Assembly (NCBI GenBank): GCA_002350845.1
Contig: DEFL01000042.1
Location: 1 to 27,960 of the forward strand
Source: Christensenella sp. UBA2853
Lineage (GTDB): Bacteria > Bacillota > Clostridia > Christensenellales > Aristaeellaceae
Direction of reading: 5' to 3'
DNA length: 27,960 nt
In this document: positions 7,288 through 16,604 of the stretch, piece after piece
Numbering within the stretch: the first letter of the stretch is position 1
Layout of the letters: each line of letters begins with the position of its first letter
The notes under the pieces: generated by a model
Databases searched by the model: none
What the model was told of the DNA's origin: nothing
The model's input: only the letters and a program-made list of their open reading frames with translations
Program-made: the position numbers and the translations under genes

Positions 7288-9734
7288 CAGCTTAGCTCCT
7301 TTGAAAGTGCAAGGATCCTCCCGGCGCAGGCTTCCAGTTCGGCGCGGGTAATTGTTCCGTCCTTTAATCCTGTCAGGATACCCTCCACGTCTTCTTTCGA
7401 TCCGGACATCATCAGATCGTTGCCGGCTTTGATGCAGAGCGCAGGGTTGGAAGCACCGTAAACACTCAGGTTGAACTTATCGTTTGTGGTGCCCCAGTCC
7501 GTCATAACAATGCCCTCAAAGCCCCACTCTTTACGCAGCACCGTGCTGATCAGATCGCCGCGGTTTGCGGTATGGGTGCCGTTAAGCAGATTGTAGGAGG
7601 TCATCAGCGCTTTGGGAGCGGCTTCCTTCACGCAGATTTCAAAGCCCTTAAGATAGATTTCGCGCAGGGCGCGCTGAGAAACGACGCTGTTGGAGCCAAA
7701 GCGGTTGGTCTCCTGATTGTTGCAGGCAAAGTGCTTGATGGTGACAGCGCACTTCCCGTGCTTTTGTACGCCTCGGGTCATCGCCGCCGCGGTTTTACCG
7801 GAAATCAGAGGATCCTCCGAATAGTATTCAAAGTTCCGGCCGCAAAGAGGGCTGCGTTGGATGTTCAAAGCGGGAGCCAGCCAGACATTGGCTCCGAAAA
7901 GCTCCATCTCTTCGCCGACCAGATCGCCGCAGGCCTCCACAACAGCCGGGTTCCATGCCTGGGCCAATGCCGTACCGATGGGAATCGCGGAAGAGTAATG
8001 ATATAAAACCGTATTGGTTTTTGCTTTTTCCTCGTTCTGCTGCAGCTTCATGTGGATCAGCTGCTGGATCTCGGGAGGAAGAATATTGAGAATGCTGTTG
8101 AAGGCATCGGCGTCCATACCTTCCTGTCCATCCTCCGTCTCGATATACTTGGTGGCAAGGCGCAGTCCCGCAGGTCCGTCCGCCATGACGATCGCGCCAT
8201 ACCCCTTCTCAGCTACAATGGAAGCTGTTTCGCCTGCTCCGCCAGCCAGACGCGCGGCGGAATTGCCGATGATGGCTGCCATGCCCTCCGCATCCGAGTG
8301 CTTACCGGCACAGATCGTAGCCAGCTCCTTGACCGAAAAATCAGAAAGATCTTCTAAACAAATACGTGCCCTGAAAGCTTTCTCCCTGTCATAATGACCA
8401 ATATGGCCCAGTGAAGTGGCAGCAACCTGAATATGGGGCAGCCCTTCGGGAACTTTGCGGGCAATCTGCGGCTGCCAGTCTTCAAAGTCAGCTTCTCCGC
8501 CGGAATGACTGAGGGTCTCGGAAGTCACCGCGCTGTCCAGGGATACGACCCCGACGGCTGTATCGCCGATGCTGAACAGATATTCGCCCTGCTCCAACAG
8601 CCAGCAGTCGTTTTCCGCATCCCAGCTTGCCATATTCTCCAAAGGCAGTTCCAGCACAAGCGTCTCACTCTCACCGGGGGCAAGTTCACGGGTCTTGGCA
8701 TAAGCGCCAAGCTCCCGAAGCGGCTTGACGAGTTTTCCGTTTGGCGCGGAACAATAAAGCTGCACAGTCTCTTTTCCGGGGAAGTTCCCGGTATTCCTGA
8801 CTTCTGCTTCGATGGATATGACCCCATTTTCCGCAGAAAAGCCCTTACACGCTGTTTCAAATTCCGTATAGCTCAGGCCATAACCGAAGGGAAAGATGGG
8901 CTGGGTACCCGCTGCGTCATAATAGCGGTATCCGACGAAAACCCCTTCCTTATACCGGGTATCATCCCGCTCCGCAAAGTCTCCAATCGCCATGATGTCG
9001 TCAGCTTTGGCCCAGGTCGCGGTGAGCTTGCCGGAGGGATTGGCCTTGCCCAGCAGCACGTCCGCAAAGGCGTCGCCGGTCACGCTGCCCAGCTGGCCTA
9101 AAAGCAGCACATTTTCCACCTGATCCAGCACGGGCGAAATATCCACCGGACCGCCCACGTTCAGCACCAGCATGAATTTTTCGTACTGTTTGACGCAACG
9201 CAGGATGTCCCTTTTTTCATCCGCCGTCAGCAGATAATCGCCCGCATTGCCGGGACGATCAGCGCCTTCTCCGGAGTTGCGGGAAAGGACATAAATGCAG
9301 ACGTCTCCTTCTCCCTCGATCGGAAGATCATATTGAGGTTCAGCGGGCGTACGTCCCATGCCGACAAGAAAAACGGATTTCCCAAGTTCTTTTGCTTCTT
9401 TGGCTATGCCTTCGTAGAAGCCCTGAATCACCGCTTCCCGTGCGGCTTTATATCCTTCCATCCAGGGCTTAGTGGAAACGGTGAAGCCTGCATTCTCCAA
9501 GCCTTCTTCTACGCTGACATAATGCCGCACATTCACATCACCGCTGCCGGTGCCGCCTTTGATGGTTTCTCTTGCGCCGGCTCCGTACAGCGCGACTTTA
9601 CAAGGCGCAGAAAGCGGAAAATCTCCATTCTTTTTCAGCAGCACCATACACTCCGGCGCAAGGGAGCGAAGCGTTGCCAGATGCTCTTTTTCAAACGCCT
9701 GTACTTCAGGCGAATCGATTCTGATCATATTCAT
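7287..9734 (-). CDS. GH3 beta-glucosidase with swapped domain order
   Basis: An 815-residue cytosolic protein. The domain usually found C-terminal in GH3 comes first (ECMVLLKKNGDFPL at about 28-41, later the fibronectin-III-like part starting FPFGYGLSYTEF). The TIM-barrel domain lies at the C-terminus, with CGRNFEYYSEDP, KHFACNNQE and the nucleophile motif IVMTDWG (Asp746). This permuted order is known from Ruminococcus and Butyrivibrio beta-glucosidases. It should release terminal beta-D-glucose from oligosaccharides or aglycones; beta-xylosidase activity is not excluded. Its ATG overlaps the upstream esterase stop by four bases (ATGA), with GGAGG at good spacing, which decides the start over neighbouring ATG codons. 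Confidence 0.92.
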   Translation of the reverse strand: MNMIRIDSPEVQAFEKEHLATLRSLAPECMVLLKKNGDFPLSAPCKVALYGAGARETIKGGTGSGDVNVRHYVSVEEGLENAGFTVSTKPWMEGYKAAREAVIQGFYEGIAKEAKELGKSVFLVGMGRTPAEPQYDLPIEGEGDVCIYVLSRNSGEGADRPGNAGDYLLTADEKRDILRCVKQYEKFMLVLNVGGPVDISPVLDQVENVLLLGQLGSVTGDAFADVLLGKANPSGKLTATWAKADDIMAIGDFAERDDTRYKEGVFVGYRYYDAAGTQPIFPFGYGLSYTEFETACKGFSAENGVISIEAEVRNTGNFPGKETVQLYCSAPNGKLVKPLRELGAYAKTRELAPGESETLVLELPLENMASWDAENDCWLLEQGEYLFSIGDTAVGVVSLDSAVTSETLSHSGGEADFEDWQPQIARKVPEGLPHIQVAATSLGHIGHYDREKAFRARICLEDLSDFSVKELATICAGKHSDAEGMAAIIGNSAARLAGGAGETASIVAEKGYGAIVMADGPAGLRLATKYIETEDGQEGMDADAFNSILNILPPEIQQLIHMKLQQNEEKAKTNTVLYHYSSAIPIGTALAQAWNPAVVEACGDLVGEEMELFGANVWLAPALNIQRSPLCGRNFEYYSEDPLISGKTAAAMTRGVQKHGKCAVTIKHFACNNQETNRFGSNSVVSQRALREIYLKGFEICVKEAAPKALMTSYNLLNGTHTANRGDLISTVLRKEWGFEGIVMTDWGTTNDKFNLSVYGASNPALCIKAGNDLMMSGSKEDVEGILTGLKDGTITRAELEACAGRILALSKELS

Positions 9735-10765
9735 TCATCCTCCAATTTGTTGATCATCTGATGCAGCGCTTTGTCGATTTCGGTGATTGCCTCCGCAGGG
9801 ATCTGCACCATCTCCATGATTTCGCGGGCGGTATTGTTGCCCACGGCCGCCATCAACCCTTCTACAGAAAACTGTCGGGCTTTTGCAATAGCCTCAATCG
9901 CTGCATACATCGGTGCAAGAACAGTCTGGGCTTCCTCGCTCTGCTTCCGAAGATGCGAAAGTGTACAGTCTGCACTGAGCACCGGCGCGAAATTGCTGTT
10001 CATGGAGCCTGCGCTCACCGGTTCGGTGAATCCGCCTCGTGTGAGCTTCCCCATGACCTCACCCAGCCACTCAATGCTGTCTGGCACCCAGCGGGGCAGT
10101 CGCGGGCAAACGGAATTGGTATTGATCCAATCCTCGCCAGTAGAAAAGCCATGTCCGCCGTAGGAATAGATATGGCTTTCAAAAGCAACGCCCTTTTCCG
10201 CCAGCGCAAGCTCCATGCGGAGCGTGTTGGAAATATCCACCGTGCGGTCGTCGCGGGCAGCAACAAGAAAACAGGGACAGGTCTGTGCTGTGACATGCTC
10301 ATGCGGATAGGGCATCCCAGGCTGGCACATATCACAGATGTCCTTGAGGATGGCGGGATAAACCAGAACAGCGGCGGCAGGCTTATGCTCTGCCACCGTT
10401 GCGGCACAGGCCGTCAGATGCCCGCCTGCCGAAAAACCGACCACTGCGATCCTGGACTTGTCCAAATGCCACTCATCCGCATGTTCCTCAATGAGTGCCA
10501 TAGCCTGCTCATAATCCTCCAGCGGCAGCGGCCACTTTCCCTTGGGCGTGCAGGTATAGCGGAGAACAAAGGCCTGGTATCCTGCTTTCAGATACGCCAG
10601 TGCCACGGGATCGGCTTCACGGTCAGAACACATGGCATAACCGCCGCCGGGGATGACCAGCATGGCGGGCCGCCTGGAAAAGCCAAACTCGCCATCCGTT
10701 TCCTGGATATAAGCAGTCAGCGTAACGTTTCTGTTCTCATTCAAAAAGAGCTCTTGTGCCTTCAT
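9731..10765 (-). CDS. Alpha/beta-hydrolase esterase with helical C-terminal extension
   Basis: A 344-residue cytosolic protein. The core (about 1-240) has the oxyanion motif IPGGGY (38-43), the nucleophile in VVGFSAGGHL (Ser112), Asp172 or Asp173 in AARDD, and His205 in YGGHGF. This pattern fits BD-FAE/acetyl-xylan-esterase-like enzymes that remove acetyl or short acyl groups from sugars. Residues 241-344 are an extra, mostly helical segment beyond the usual fold; I do not recognise it. The start at 10765 is preferred over an upstream ATG because GAAGGGAGA lies just before it. It begins 14 bases after the stop of the pectin-acetylesterase-family gene and ends in a four-base overlap with GH3. 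Confidence 0.83.
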   Translation of the reverse strand: MKAQELFLNENRNVTLTAYIQETDGEFGFSRRPAMLVIPGGGYAMCSDREADPVALAYLKAGYQAFVLRYTCTPKGKWPLPLEDYEQAMALIEEHADEWHLDKSRIAVVGFSAGGHLTACAATVAEHKPAAAVLVYPAILKDICDMCQPGMPYPHEHVTAQTCPCFLVAARDDRTVDISNTLRMELALAEKGVAFESHIYSYGGHGFSTGEDWINTNSVCPRLPRWVPDSIEWLGEVMGKLTRGGFTEPVSAGSMNSNFAPVLSADCTLSHLRKQSEEAQTVLAPMYAAIEAIAKARQFSVEGLMAAVGNNTAREIMEMVQIPAEAITEIDKALHQMINKLEDE

Positions 10766-10779
10766 TTTGCAATCTCCCT

Positions 10780-11904
10780 TCAAAGCAATCCGAGGCCCAG
10801 TTTCAACACCTCACCGCTGACGCCGCGCATCATCCAGTCAGCGCAGCTCACCCCGTCCACGACGGTGGAAAAGGCAGCATTGGAGCCGCAAAGGCAGTGA
10901 ACAGTCAGATTGGTGTCCTTGCTGTTTTTGTCCGGGGTATCAAAAAGAAATGTGCTCAAATCCGGGATCTCATTTTGCAAAAGCTCCAGCATTTCCTTCA
11001 GCTTTCGCTGGAAGCTCACGCCTGCCGCCTTGTCCGGGATCCACCGGCCATCGTCCAGATACATTTCCATCTGTGTCAGCGCTGCATCCCGCACGGAGCA
11101 GCAGTACATGATCCTGATCTCGGGATGATTCCTGTGAAGTGCGAGCAGGCTGTCAGAGACAATCTCGTTTCCGGTAAGGCGCGCCGTGATCTCTTCCGGC
11201 GCGTTCCAGACCTCCCGAGCCACCCGCTGCCAGTCGTAATGCATCATGGCGCTGTCCACACAGGCGGTTATATCCCGGCATTTCGGGAACGCGGCGGCGA
11301 CCGCGTCGGTCAGCAGGGATGTTGCGAAGGCTCCCGCAGAAAACCCGGTCACCAGGATCTGATCCGGATTTGGAACCAGTTCCTTGATCTTTTTCAGCAG
11401 CAACTGGAAATTCGTATAGCCGTGGTGATGCAGCACAGCCGGTTTTCCATGAAGATCTGTATAGGGAAAATCTCCGGTTCCGCAGTGAAAGTCCCCGGTG
11501 GCATAAGGCACAAACAACAGGTTCCATTCCCGGAAGGGATTCTTTTTGGACTGCCCGAAGGTTCCGATCCGGGGAATGATGTCCCCGAACCGCACATCGT
11601 CGGAGTAGAACATTTCGCCCTGTCCGCCGACACGCTGGGGCCTTGCGGCAGTGTGCTCATCCACGGAAACACCGCCGCCGGAAAAGCCGATCATGAGTTT
11701 ATTGGCGCTGCCCAGGCGAATGCAGCCGTGATAGGGATTGCCGTTGGCGCAGAGAGCGCCTTCCGGCCAGTATTCATAGTTTTTGCCCTGTTTCGGGCTT
11801 TCCGGCAGCTCCGGGAAGCGGGTCAGCTCGATATAGTCCGCCAGAATCCGATTAAACAGAGGCCAGCCCTTCCGATCCTCCTTATGCGTTTTCCGCTTTG
11901 CCAT
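10780..11904 (-). CDS. Cytosolic pectin acetylesterase family (PAE/Notum-like) esterase
   Basis: A 374-residue protein with no signal or membrane segment. It shares the family layout with the anchored gene at 1409-2524: GFSGGG oxyanion stretch (73-78), VPYATGDFHCG (132-142), TGFSAG nucleophile (Ser189), ACVDSAMM (214-221), Asp273 in CSVRD and His336 in TVHCLCG. The nucleophile elbow reads GFSAGA instead of GFSAGG. It may deacetylate imported oligosaccharides in the cytosol. Its start overlaps the end of the preceding esterase gene by 23 bases, so translation is probably coupled. Confidence 0.82.
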   Translation of the reverse strand: MAKRKTHKEDRKGWPLFNRILADYIELTRFPELPESPKQGKNYEYWPEGALCANGNPYHGCIRLGSANKLMIGFSGGGVSVDEHTAARPQRVGGQGEMFYSDDVRFGDIIPRIGTFGQSKKNPFREWNLLFVPYATGDFHCGTGDFPYTDLHGKPAVLHHHGYTNFQLLLKKIKELVPNPDQILVTGFSAGAFATSLLTDAVAAAFPKCRDITACVDSAMMHYDWQRVAREVWNAPEEITARLTGNEIVSDSLLALHRNHPEIRIMYCCSVRDAALTQMEMYLDDGRWIPDKAAGVSFQRKLKEMLELLQNEIPDLSTFLFDTPDKNSKDTNLTVHCLCGSNAAFSTVVDGVSCADWMMRGVSGEVLKLGLGLL

Positions 11905-12790
11905 GGTTGTCCCTCCCGCTCATCGCATAGAGCTGCTTTGCCTTTTCCACTTTGTAGCGGAAGCAGTCCTCCCGCAGCTTGTCCTGTTCCGGCTTTTCCT
12001 CGGCCTTGTCGGTGCCGAAGCCGTGATAGCCGTCTTCATACATTTTCAGATCCAGCAGCTTACCGTGCTGTTTCAGAAGCTCCGCATAATGCTCTCCCTG
12101 GGGATGCAGCGGATCCCGACCGCAGACGATAACGACTGCCGGGGAGAGCTTTTCCAGCGTTTCCTCTGTGATCTTCGCCGCCGGGGACAGCACCTCGCTG
12201 TCCAGAGGCAGCTTGGGCGGATAGAGCTCAAACATCATTTTGTAGAGCTTGTCTCCCTCCGGAAAATCGATGGGGATCGTGTGCGTAAAGTCCAGAAAGG
12301 GCACCTCCATGATCTGGCCCGCGACCTGTATGCCCTGCTGTGCCAGCAGGATGGCGGAGCCTGCCGTGAGGTGTCCGCCCGCGCTGCCGCCGGAAAGAAT
12401 GATCCTGTCGGGGTCGATCCCCAGCTGCTTTGCGTGAGCCTTAAGCCATTTGACGGTATCCACGACCTCCTCCTGGGGATAAGGGAAGCTCTTGTCATAC
12501 AGACGCTTGTAGTTCACATTGACCACAAAAGCTCCCAGCTCCTCGCTCAGCCGCTGGCAGTAGCGGTCATCGTCCACAGCATCCAGGCCGACCCAGGCCC
12601 CACCATGGATTTGGACGAACACCGGCATATTCTCCCGCTGTTCGGGATAGTAGAAGAGCACCTCTACCGGATCCTTGCCTTCGCGCTGGATGAAGCTGCG
12701 ATCCCCGACAACAGGATCGGTCTTGTAATGCTTGTTGTTTTTATGGAAGCGGGCGTTCATCACCGCCCGTTTGATTGCCGTAAACGCCAT
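11882..12790 (-). CDS. HSL-type alpha/beta-hydrolase esterase
   Basis: A 302-residue cytosolic protein of the hormone-sensitive-lipase/acetylesterase group. It shows IHGGAW (61-66) as oxyanion-hole motif, LSGGSAGGHL (132-141) with Ser136 as nucleophile, CGRDPLHP (223-230) with Asp226, and GYHGFG (254-259) with His256, so all triad residues are present at usual spacing. These enzymes cleave short acyl esters; BD-FAE-type relatives act on acetylated or feruloylated sugars. It starts one base after the GH2 stop with GAGGTG as ribosome site, and its 3' end overlaps the next gene. The exact acyl group is unknown. Confidence 0.85.
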   Translation of the reverse strand: MAFTAIKRAVMNARFHKNNKHYKTDPVVGDRSFIQREGKDPVEVLFYYPEQRENMPVFVQIHGGAWVGLDAVDDDRYCQRLSEELGAFVVNVNYKRLYDKSFPYPQEEVVDTVKWLKAHAKQLGIDPDRIILSGGSAGGHLTAGSAILLAQQGIQVAGQIMEVPFLDFTHTIPIDFPEGDKLYKMMFELYPPKLPLDSEVLSPAAKITEETLEKLSPAVVIVCGRDPLHPQGEHYAELLKQHGKLLDLKMYEDGYHGFGTDKAEEKPEQDKLREDCFRYKVEKAKQLYAMSGRDNHGKAENA

Positions 12791-12791
12791 G

Positions 12792-15089
12792 TCATTGCAC
12801 CTCGATCTTCAATTCTCCGTCACCACGAGTCACGATGAGCGCCCGACCATGCCAGGTTTGGATGGTCTTATCGAAATAGTTTTCCTCGCTCTTTGGGTTT
12901 GCCGTGCCAAAGCCCAAAACCGTACACTCTCCATTCGTTTCAGCCATGAGTGTCAGCACGGCCTCCGGGTTCAGGATTCCATTTTCATCCTTCACGGACA
13001 GCTCGATGATCCCTCCGCCGCAGTCCGTCTGTTCCAGGTGAACTTCCTCGGAGGCGGTCAACAAAGAATCTCTTTCTGCAGCCTGTCCATTGCGGAGATT
13101 GATCGCTGTCAGCTCGCCCGGCTCATAAACGGTAGTAAACAGCGCTTTGCAGCGCTCGGTTTTTTCTTTCCCGACCGAGTGTCCATTGACAAGCAGCTCG
13201 ACCTCATCCGCGTCGGAATAAACCTCCACCACGATGGGCTTGCCGTCATAATTCCGGTGATTCCAGCTTCGCTGGGCGTCTGACCATCCCCAGCGGGTGG
13301 GAGACTGCTTCTCTCCGTAGTGGGCTGGATCCTGCACTGCAAGATAGGGCTCTTTCCGAAGTCCCCAGACGATCTGACGCCAGTAGGATACCGGACGGCG
13401 GTCACCGATCAGATCGAAATCGCCGCAGCCCGCACTCCGCCAGGGGTAAGCACCGTACAGATCGTATCCCAACGCTTCGCCATAGCGGTGCTGCCCGACA
13501 CCGGCCTCGCCAAGGTAGTCCCAGGCCGCCCAGCCAAAGTCCCCGATCAGCTGCGGAAGCTTTTCGCAGAGCTTCCAGTTCTCATAGAGAGCGCCGGGAT
13601 AGCATTCTGCGCCCAGCATGATGCGATGGGGATATTGCGCACCATCCGCTTCATAGCGGAAGGTGGCGTAATTGTAGCCCGCTATGTCCAGATAACTGAA
13701 TGCTTCCTCCAATGGCTCGCCGATCTCCCGGGAGGCCATCAGCCTGGCCAGCTCCTCCGCATTCCCGTTCAAAATGGAATTGATGTCTGCTCCGGCCTTG
13801 ACAGCCAGTTCCGGAATGCGGTCCATCAGGGAAAGTACCGGATTCACACAGTTGGTGAGATAGCGGGTAGGATCCAGTGCTCGAATATGGTCACAGATCT
13901 GCCTGCCGTATTGCGCTTCGCGGGGATCGCTGACCTCGCAGATCTCATTGCCGATGGAATAGAAAACCACCGACGGATGATTGAAGGCCAGATCCACCAT
14001 CGCCGAGGCGTCCTGCTTCCAGCAAGAAAGGAAGTGGGTGGAATAATCAAAGTCCACCTTCGGTGTCGTCCAGGCATCACAGAGCTCCAGCATAACGAGC
14101 ATTCCCAGTTCATCACAGGCATCCAGGACTGTTCGGCTCGTGGGAAAGTGGGCGCAGCGAACTGCGTTATAGCCCGCTTCCTTGAGCTTTCGGATGCGCC
14201 GGAAGGTTAAAGCCTGGTGCTCCGTCGTCCCAATCAAGCCGTGATCCTGATGGATACAGCCGCCCCGGAGCTTGATAGACTTGCCATTCAGGCGCAGTCC
14301 GCGCCTTGCGTCCAGTGAAAGCGTTCGGACGCCGAAGCGGGTGTGCTCGGCATCCAGTCCCTCCAGCACAGTCTCACAATCGTACAGGTAGGGTTCGTCA
14401 ACATTCCAGATTCTTGGATGATCCAGCGTAAAGCGCAGCGTTACCGTCTTGGTTTCTCCCGCCAGCAGCGTTACTGGAACACTCATCTCTGTATCGCCAA
14501 TCCGGTGACGCAGACGGGTTGTCTGCTGCCTCTGTTCCCGATTGACCAGCGTGGTGTGGATCAGCAGCGCAGCCGCTTCCTCATCCGCTTTCGTTACGGT
14601 GATTTTCACACCATTTGGCGCAATATGAACACTGCCACCCCGAAGAAGCCATACATCCCGATAAATGCCGGTACCCGTATACCATCGGCTGGAAGGAATC
14701 CCGTTCCGCACCAGCACCTTGACTGTATTCTTTCCCTCCTTCAGGAAGGGCGATATGTCGACTGTAAAAGCGGTATAGCCATTTTGATGCTGCGCCGCCA
14801 GACACCCGTTGATGTATACTGCCGCATTCTGATAGATGCCCTCAAACTCCAAGTACGCAAAACCGGAAAGGTCATCCCATGTGAATTCCTTGGTATAGTG
14901 AACGGTTTGGGCGGGATAATAGCCGGAGGCATTACCAGTGGCCGTTTGGGGATCCCGCTCTTGACAAATCATAGCGTCATGGGGCAGCGTCACCGGGATT
15001 GGTGTCTGCGCGCCATTGATCGTGCGCTCCAGAGCCGTTCCGCTGCCAGGACAAAACAGCCAGCCGCTGTTGAAGCTTTCCCGTTTCAT
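12792..15089 (-). CDS. GH2 glycoside hydrolase, beta-galactosidase type
   Basis: A 765-residue cytosolic protein. It has a jelly-roll sugar-binding domain with RWYTGTGIYRDVWL (135-148), an immunoglobulin-like domain, then a TIM barrel with RCAHFPTS (311-318), VFYSIGNEIC (375-384; Glu382 acid/base) and MLGAECYPG (491-499; Glu495 nucleophile). A C-terminal part resembling DUF4982 and further beta domains follow. Shorter GH2 proteins of this layout are mostly beta-galactosidases, but some have other specificity. It begins at ATG 15089, sharing one base with the transporter stop (TGATG), with AGGAAG just upstream; a TTG at 15092 is a less likely start. Its stop is followed one base later by the next esterase start. 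Confidence 0.9.
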   Translation of the reverse strand: MKRESFNSGWLFCPGSGTALERTINGAQTPIPVTLPHDAMICQERDPQTATGNASGYYPAQTVHYTKEFTWDDLSGFAYLEFEGIYQNAAVYINGCLAAQHQNGYTAFTVDISPFLKEGKNTVKVLVRNGIPSSRWYTGTGIYRDVWLLRGGSVHIAPNGVKITVTKADEEAAALLIHTTLVNREQRQQTTRLRHRIGDTEMSVPVTLLAGETKTVTLRFTLDHPRIWNVDEPYLYDCETVLEGLDAEHTRFGVRTLSLDARRGLRLNGKSIKLRGGCIHQDHGLIGTTEHQALTFRRIRKLKEAGYNAVRCAHFPTSRTVLDACDELGMLVMLELCDAWTTPKVDFDYSTHFLSCWKQDASAMVDLAFNHPSVVFYSIGNEICEVSDPREAQYGRQICDHIRALDPTRYLTNCVNPVLSLMDRIPELAVKAGADINSILNGNAEELARLMASREIGEPLEEAFSYLDIAGYNYATFRYEADGAQYPHRIMLGAECYPGALYENWKLCEKLPQLIGDFGWAAWDYLGEAGVGQHRYGEALGYDLYGAYPWRSAGCGDFDLIGDRRPVSYWRQIVWGLRKEPYLAVQDPAHYGEKQSPTRWGWSDAQRSWNHRNYDGKPIVVEVYSDADEVELLVNGHSVGKEKTERCKALFTTVYEPGELTAINLRNGQAAERDSLLTASEEVHLEQTDCGGGIIELSVKDENGILNPEAVLTLMAETNGECTVLGFGTANPKSEENYFDKTIQTWHGRALIVTRGDGELKIEVQ

Positions 15090-16590
15090 CAATACTTCCT
15101 CGAAAGCTGTGCTTCACATTCCTCACGGGTGATCTGACCGGCATTGCACTTGGCCATCAGTTCCGCATCCCGATCCTTCAGCTTGTACAGCAGCAGAACC
15201 AGCGTGGACAGCAGGAAGCCGATGCCGGGAATCAGGGCGTAGACCACCCACATGCCATGAATGGCCTGTGGTGTCTGATAGCCTGCCTGGCCGACAGCCA
15301 TGCCCATGTCCAGCAACTGCTGATAGCTCTCCGCCTGCACTTCATGCCAGCCGTAGAGCCCATCACCAGCAGACCGATGCTGGCCCCTACGCCGCCCACG
15401 GCCTTGCTGACAAAGGCGTTGAGAGAGTAGAAGATGCCGGCGCAGTCCTTGCCGGTCTTATAGCGGGTGTATTCGATGGTATCCGGCGCGATAAAGTTCA
15501 TAAAGACATAACGCAGGGAATTGGCAAGTCCAGCAATGGTGCTCAGGGCAATGAAGGCCCCGATGTTTTCATAGCCCACCAGATACTGCAGAATGTACAT
15601 CCCCCCGAACACAAGGCCGAGAAGGATCAGAGAATTCCGGCGGCCAAAGCGTTTTGAGATTTTGTCCGCTTGTGTATTGATAAGAAGTCCGGGAATAAAG
15701 GCAATCAGGACCGGCAATGAGGTGATCATGGTCTTTCCGTCAAAGAGATAGAAAGAAATCAGAGAGGCAACGGCGGAGGATGTGGCGGTGACGCCCGCAA
15801 TCAGCGTGGAAACCAGGTAGACCATCATGTACTTGTTGGTTTTTACGCAGTTCCACATATCTCGCAGCGTATAGCCCTCGTGCTGGTTTTCTTCTTCAAC
15901 ATTTTTCAGTTCCGTGTTGTATTCCTTGCCGTTTCGCACCAGTGGGATCATGATTGCAGTGCAGATGATCATGGCCCCAATGGAGACAGAGGTAAAGCTG
16001 AAGCCCGGGCCGGCTACCGGATCCACCAGGAAATTCAAGGCGACGCCTACGATCACTGCCGCAAGAACTGTAATGATTCCCTTGACGGTGATGATGTGTG
16101 TCCGCTCCTCTGTGTTGTCCGTCAGGGTCATCACCAGGGAATTCATGGGCACCTCATTGAGGGTGCAGGAGAAGTCATAAAGCAGATAGCTTACCACAAA
16201 CCAGGCAATCTTCGCGCCGACAGACAGCGTTGAGGGCATCAGATAGAAAACGATTGTGAACAGCGGGAACAGGAAGAAGGTCAGCCGGAACCAGGGCAGA
16301 TACTTGCCCTCGCCGGTCAGCTTGCGAAACGCCTTCCATTCCGTGATCTTGAGCTTATCGATCAGGTAGCCGAAGACCACATCATCCACTGCGTCAATCA
16401 GCTTGAGCACCAGCAGCACACTGGCCAGCACTGTCAGATTGACACCCCGAAGGGCCAGGAACGCGGTCATGAAGGTCTGAAACACAGAGGTGCCGAACAG
16501 TCTGCCGCTGTCGGAGAGGTAGTAATTGAATCGCTCCCGTGCGCTGAGCCGCCAGTCTGGATGCTTGTTGACATGTTCTTTCTTTGCCAT
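15089..16590 (-). pseudogene. GPH-family sugar:cation symporter, single-base frameshift
   Basis: The frame from 16590 (ribosome site AAAGGAGG) encodes a multi-helix transporter of the glycoside-pentoside-hexuronide family, with LIDAVDDVVFGYLIDK near residue 65 and APDTIEYTRYKTGKDCAG in the C-terminal half. After about 410 residues (LLVMG) it goes out of frame. The lost C-terminus, with helices such as LIPGIGFLLSTLVLLL, continues in another frame from about 15358 to 15089. Adding one base to the CCC run at 15359-15361 (GGG on the coding strand) restores a smooth 500-residue protein. This is either a real inactivating mutation or a homopolymer error. The gene would import the glycosides attacked by the operon enzymes. 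Confidence 0.8.
15359..15361 (-). other. Frameshift site in the symporter gene
   Basis: Reading ATG GGC TCT leads out of frame, while ATG GGG CTC TAC would continue in frame (M-G-L-Y-G-W). The difference is one G in a short G run, a common place for both slipped replication and sequencing error. No slippery heptamer or downstream hairpin typical of programmed frameshifting was noticed. Confidence 0.7.
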
Positions 16591-16604
16591 CGTCGTATCC
16601 TCCT

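Noticed and set aside
15340..15375. Programmed ribosomal frameshift in the symporter
   Set aside because: No slippery heptamer or downstream structure is seen, and the simplest explanation is one base lost from a G run.
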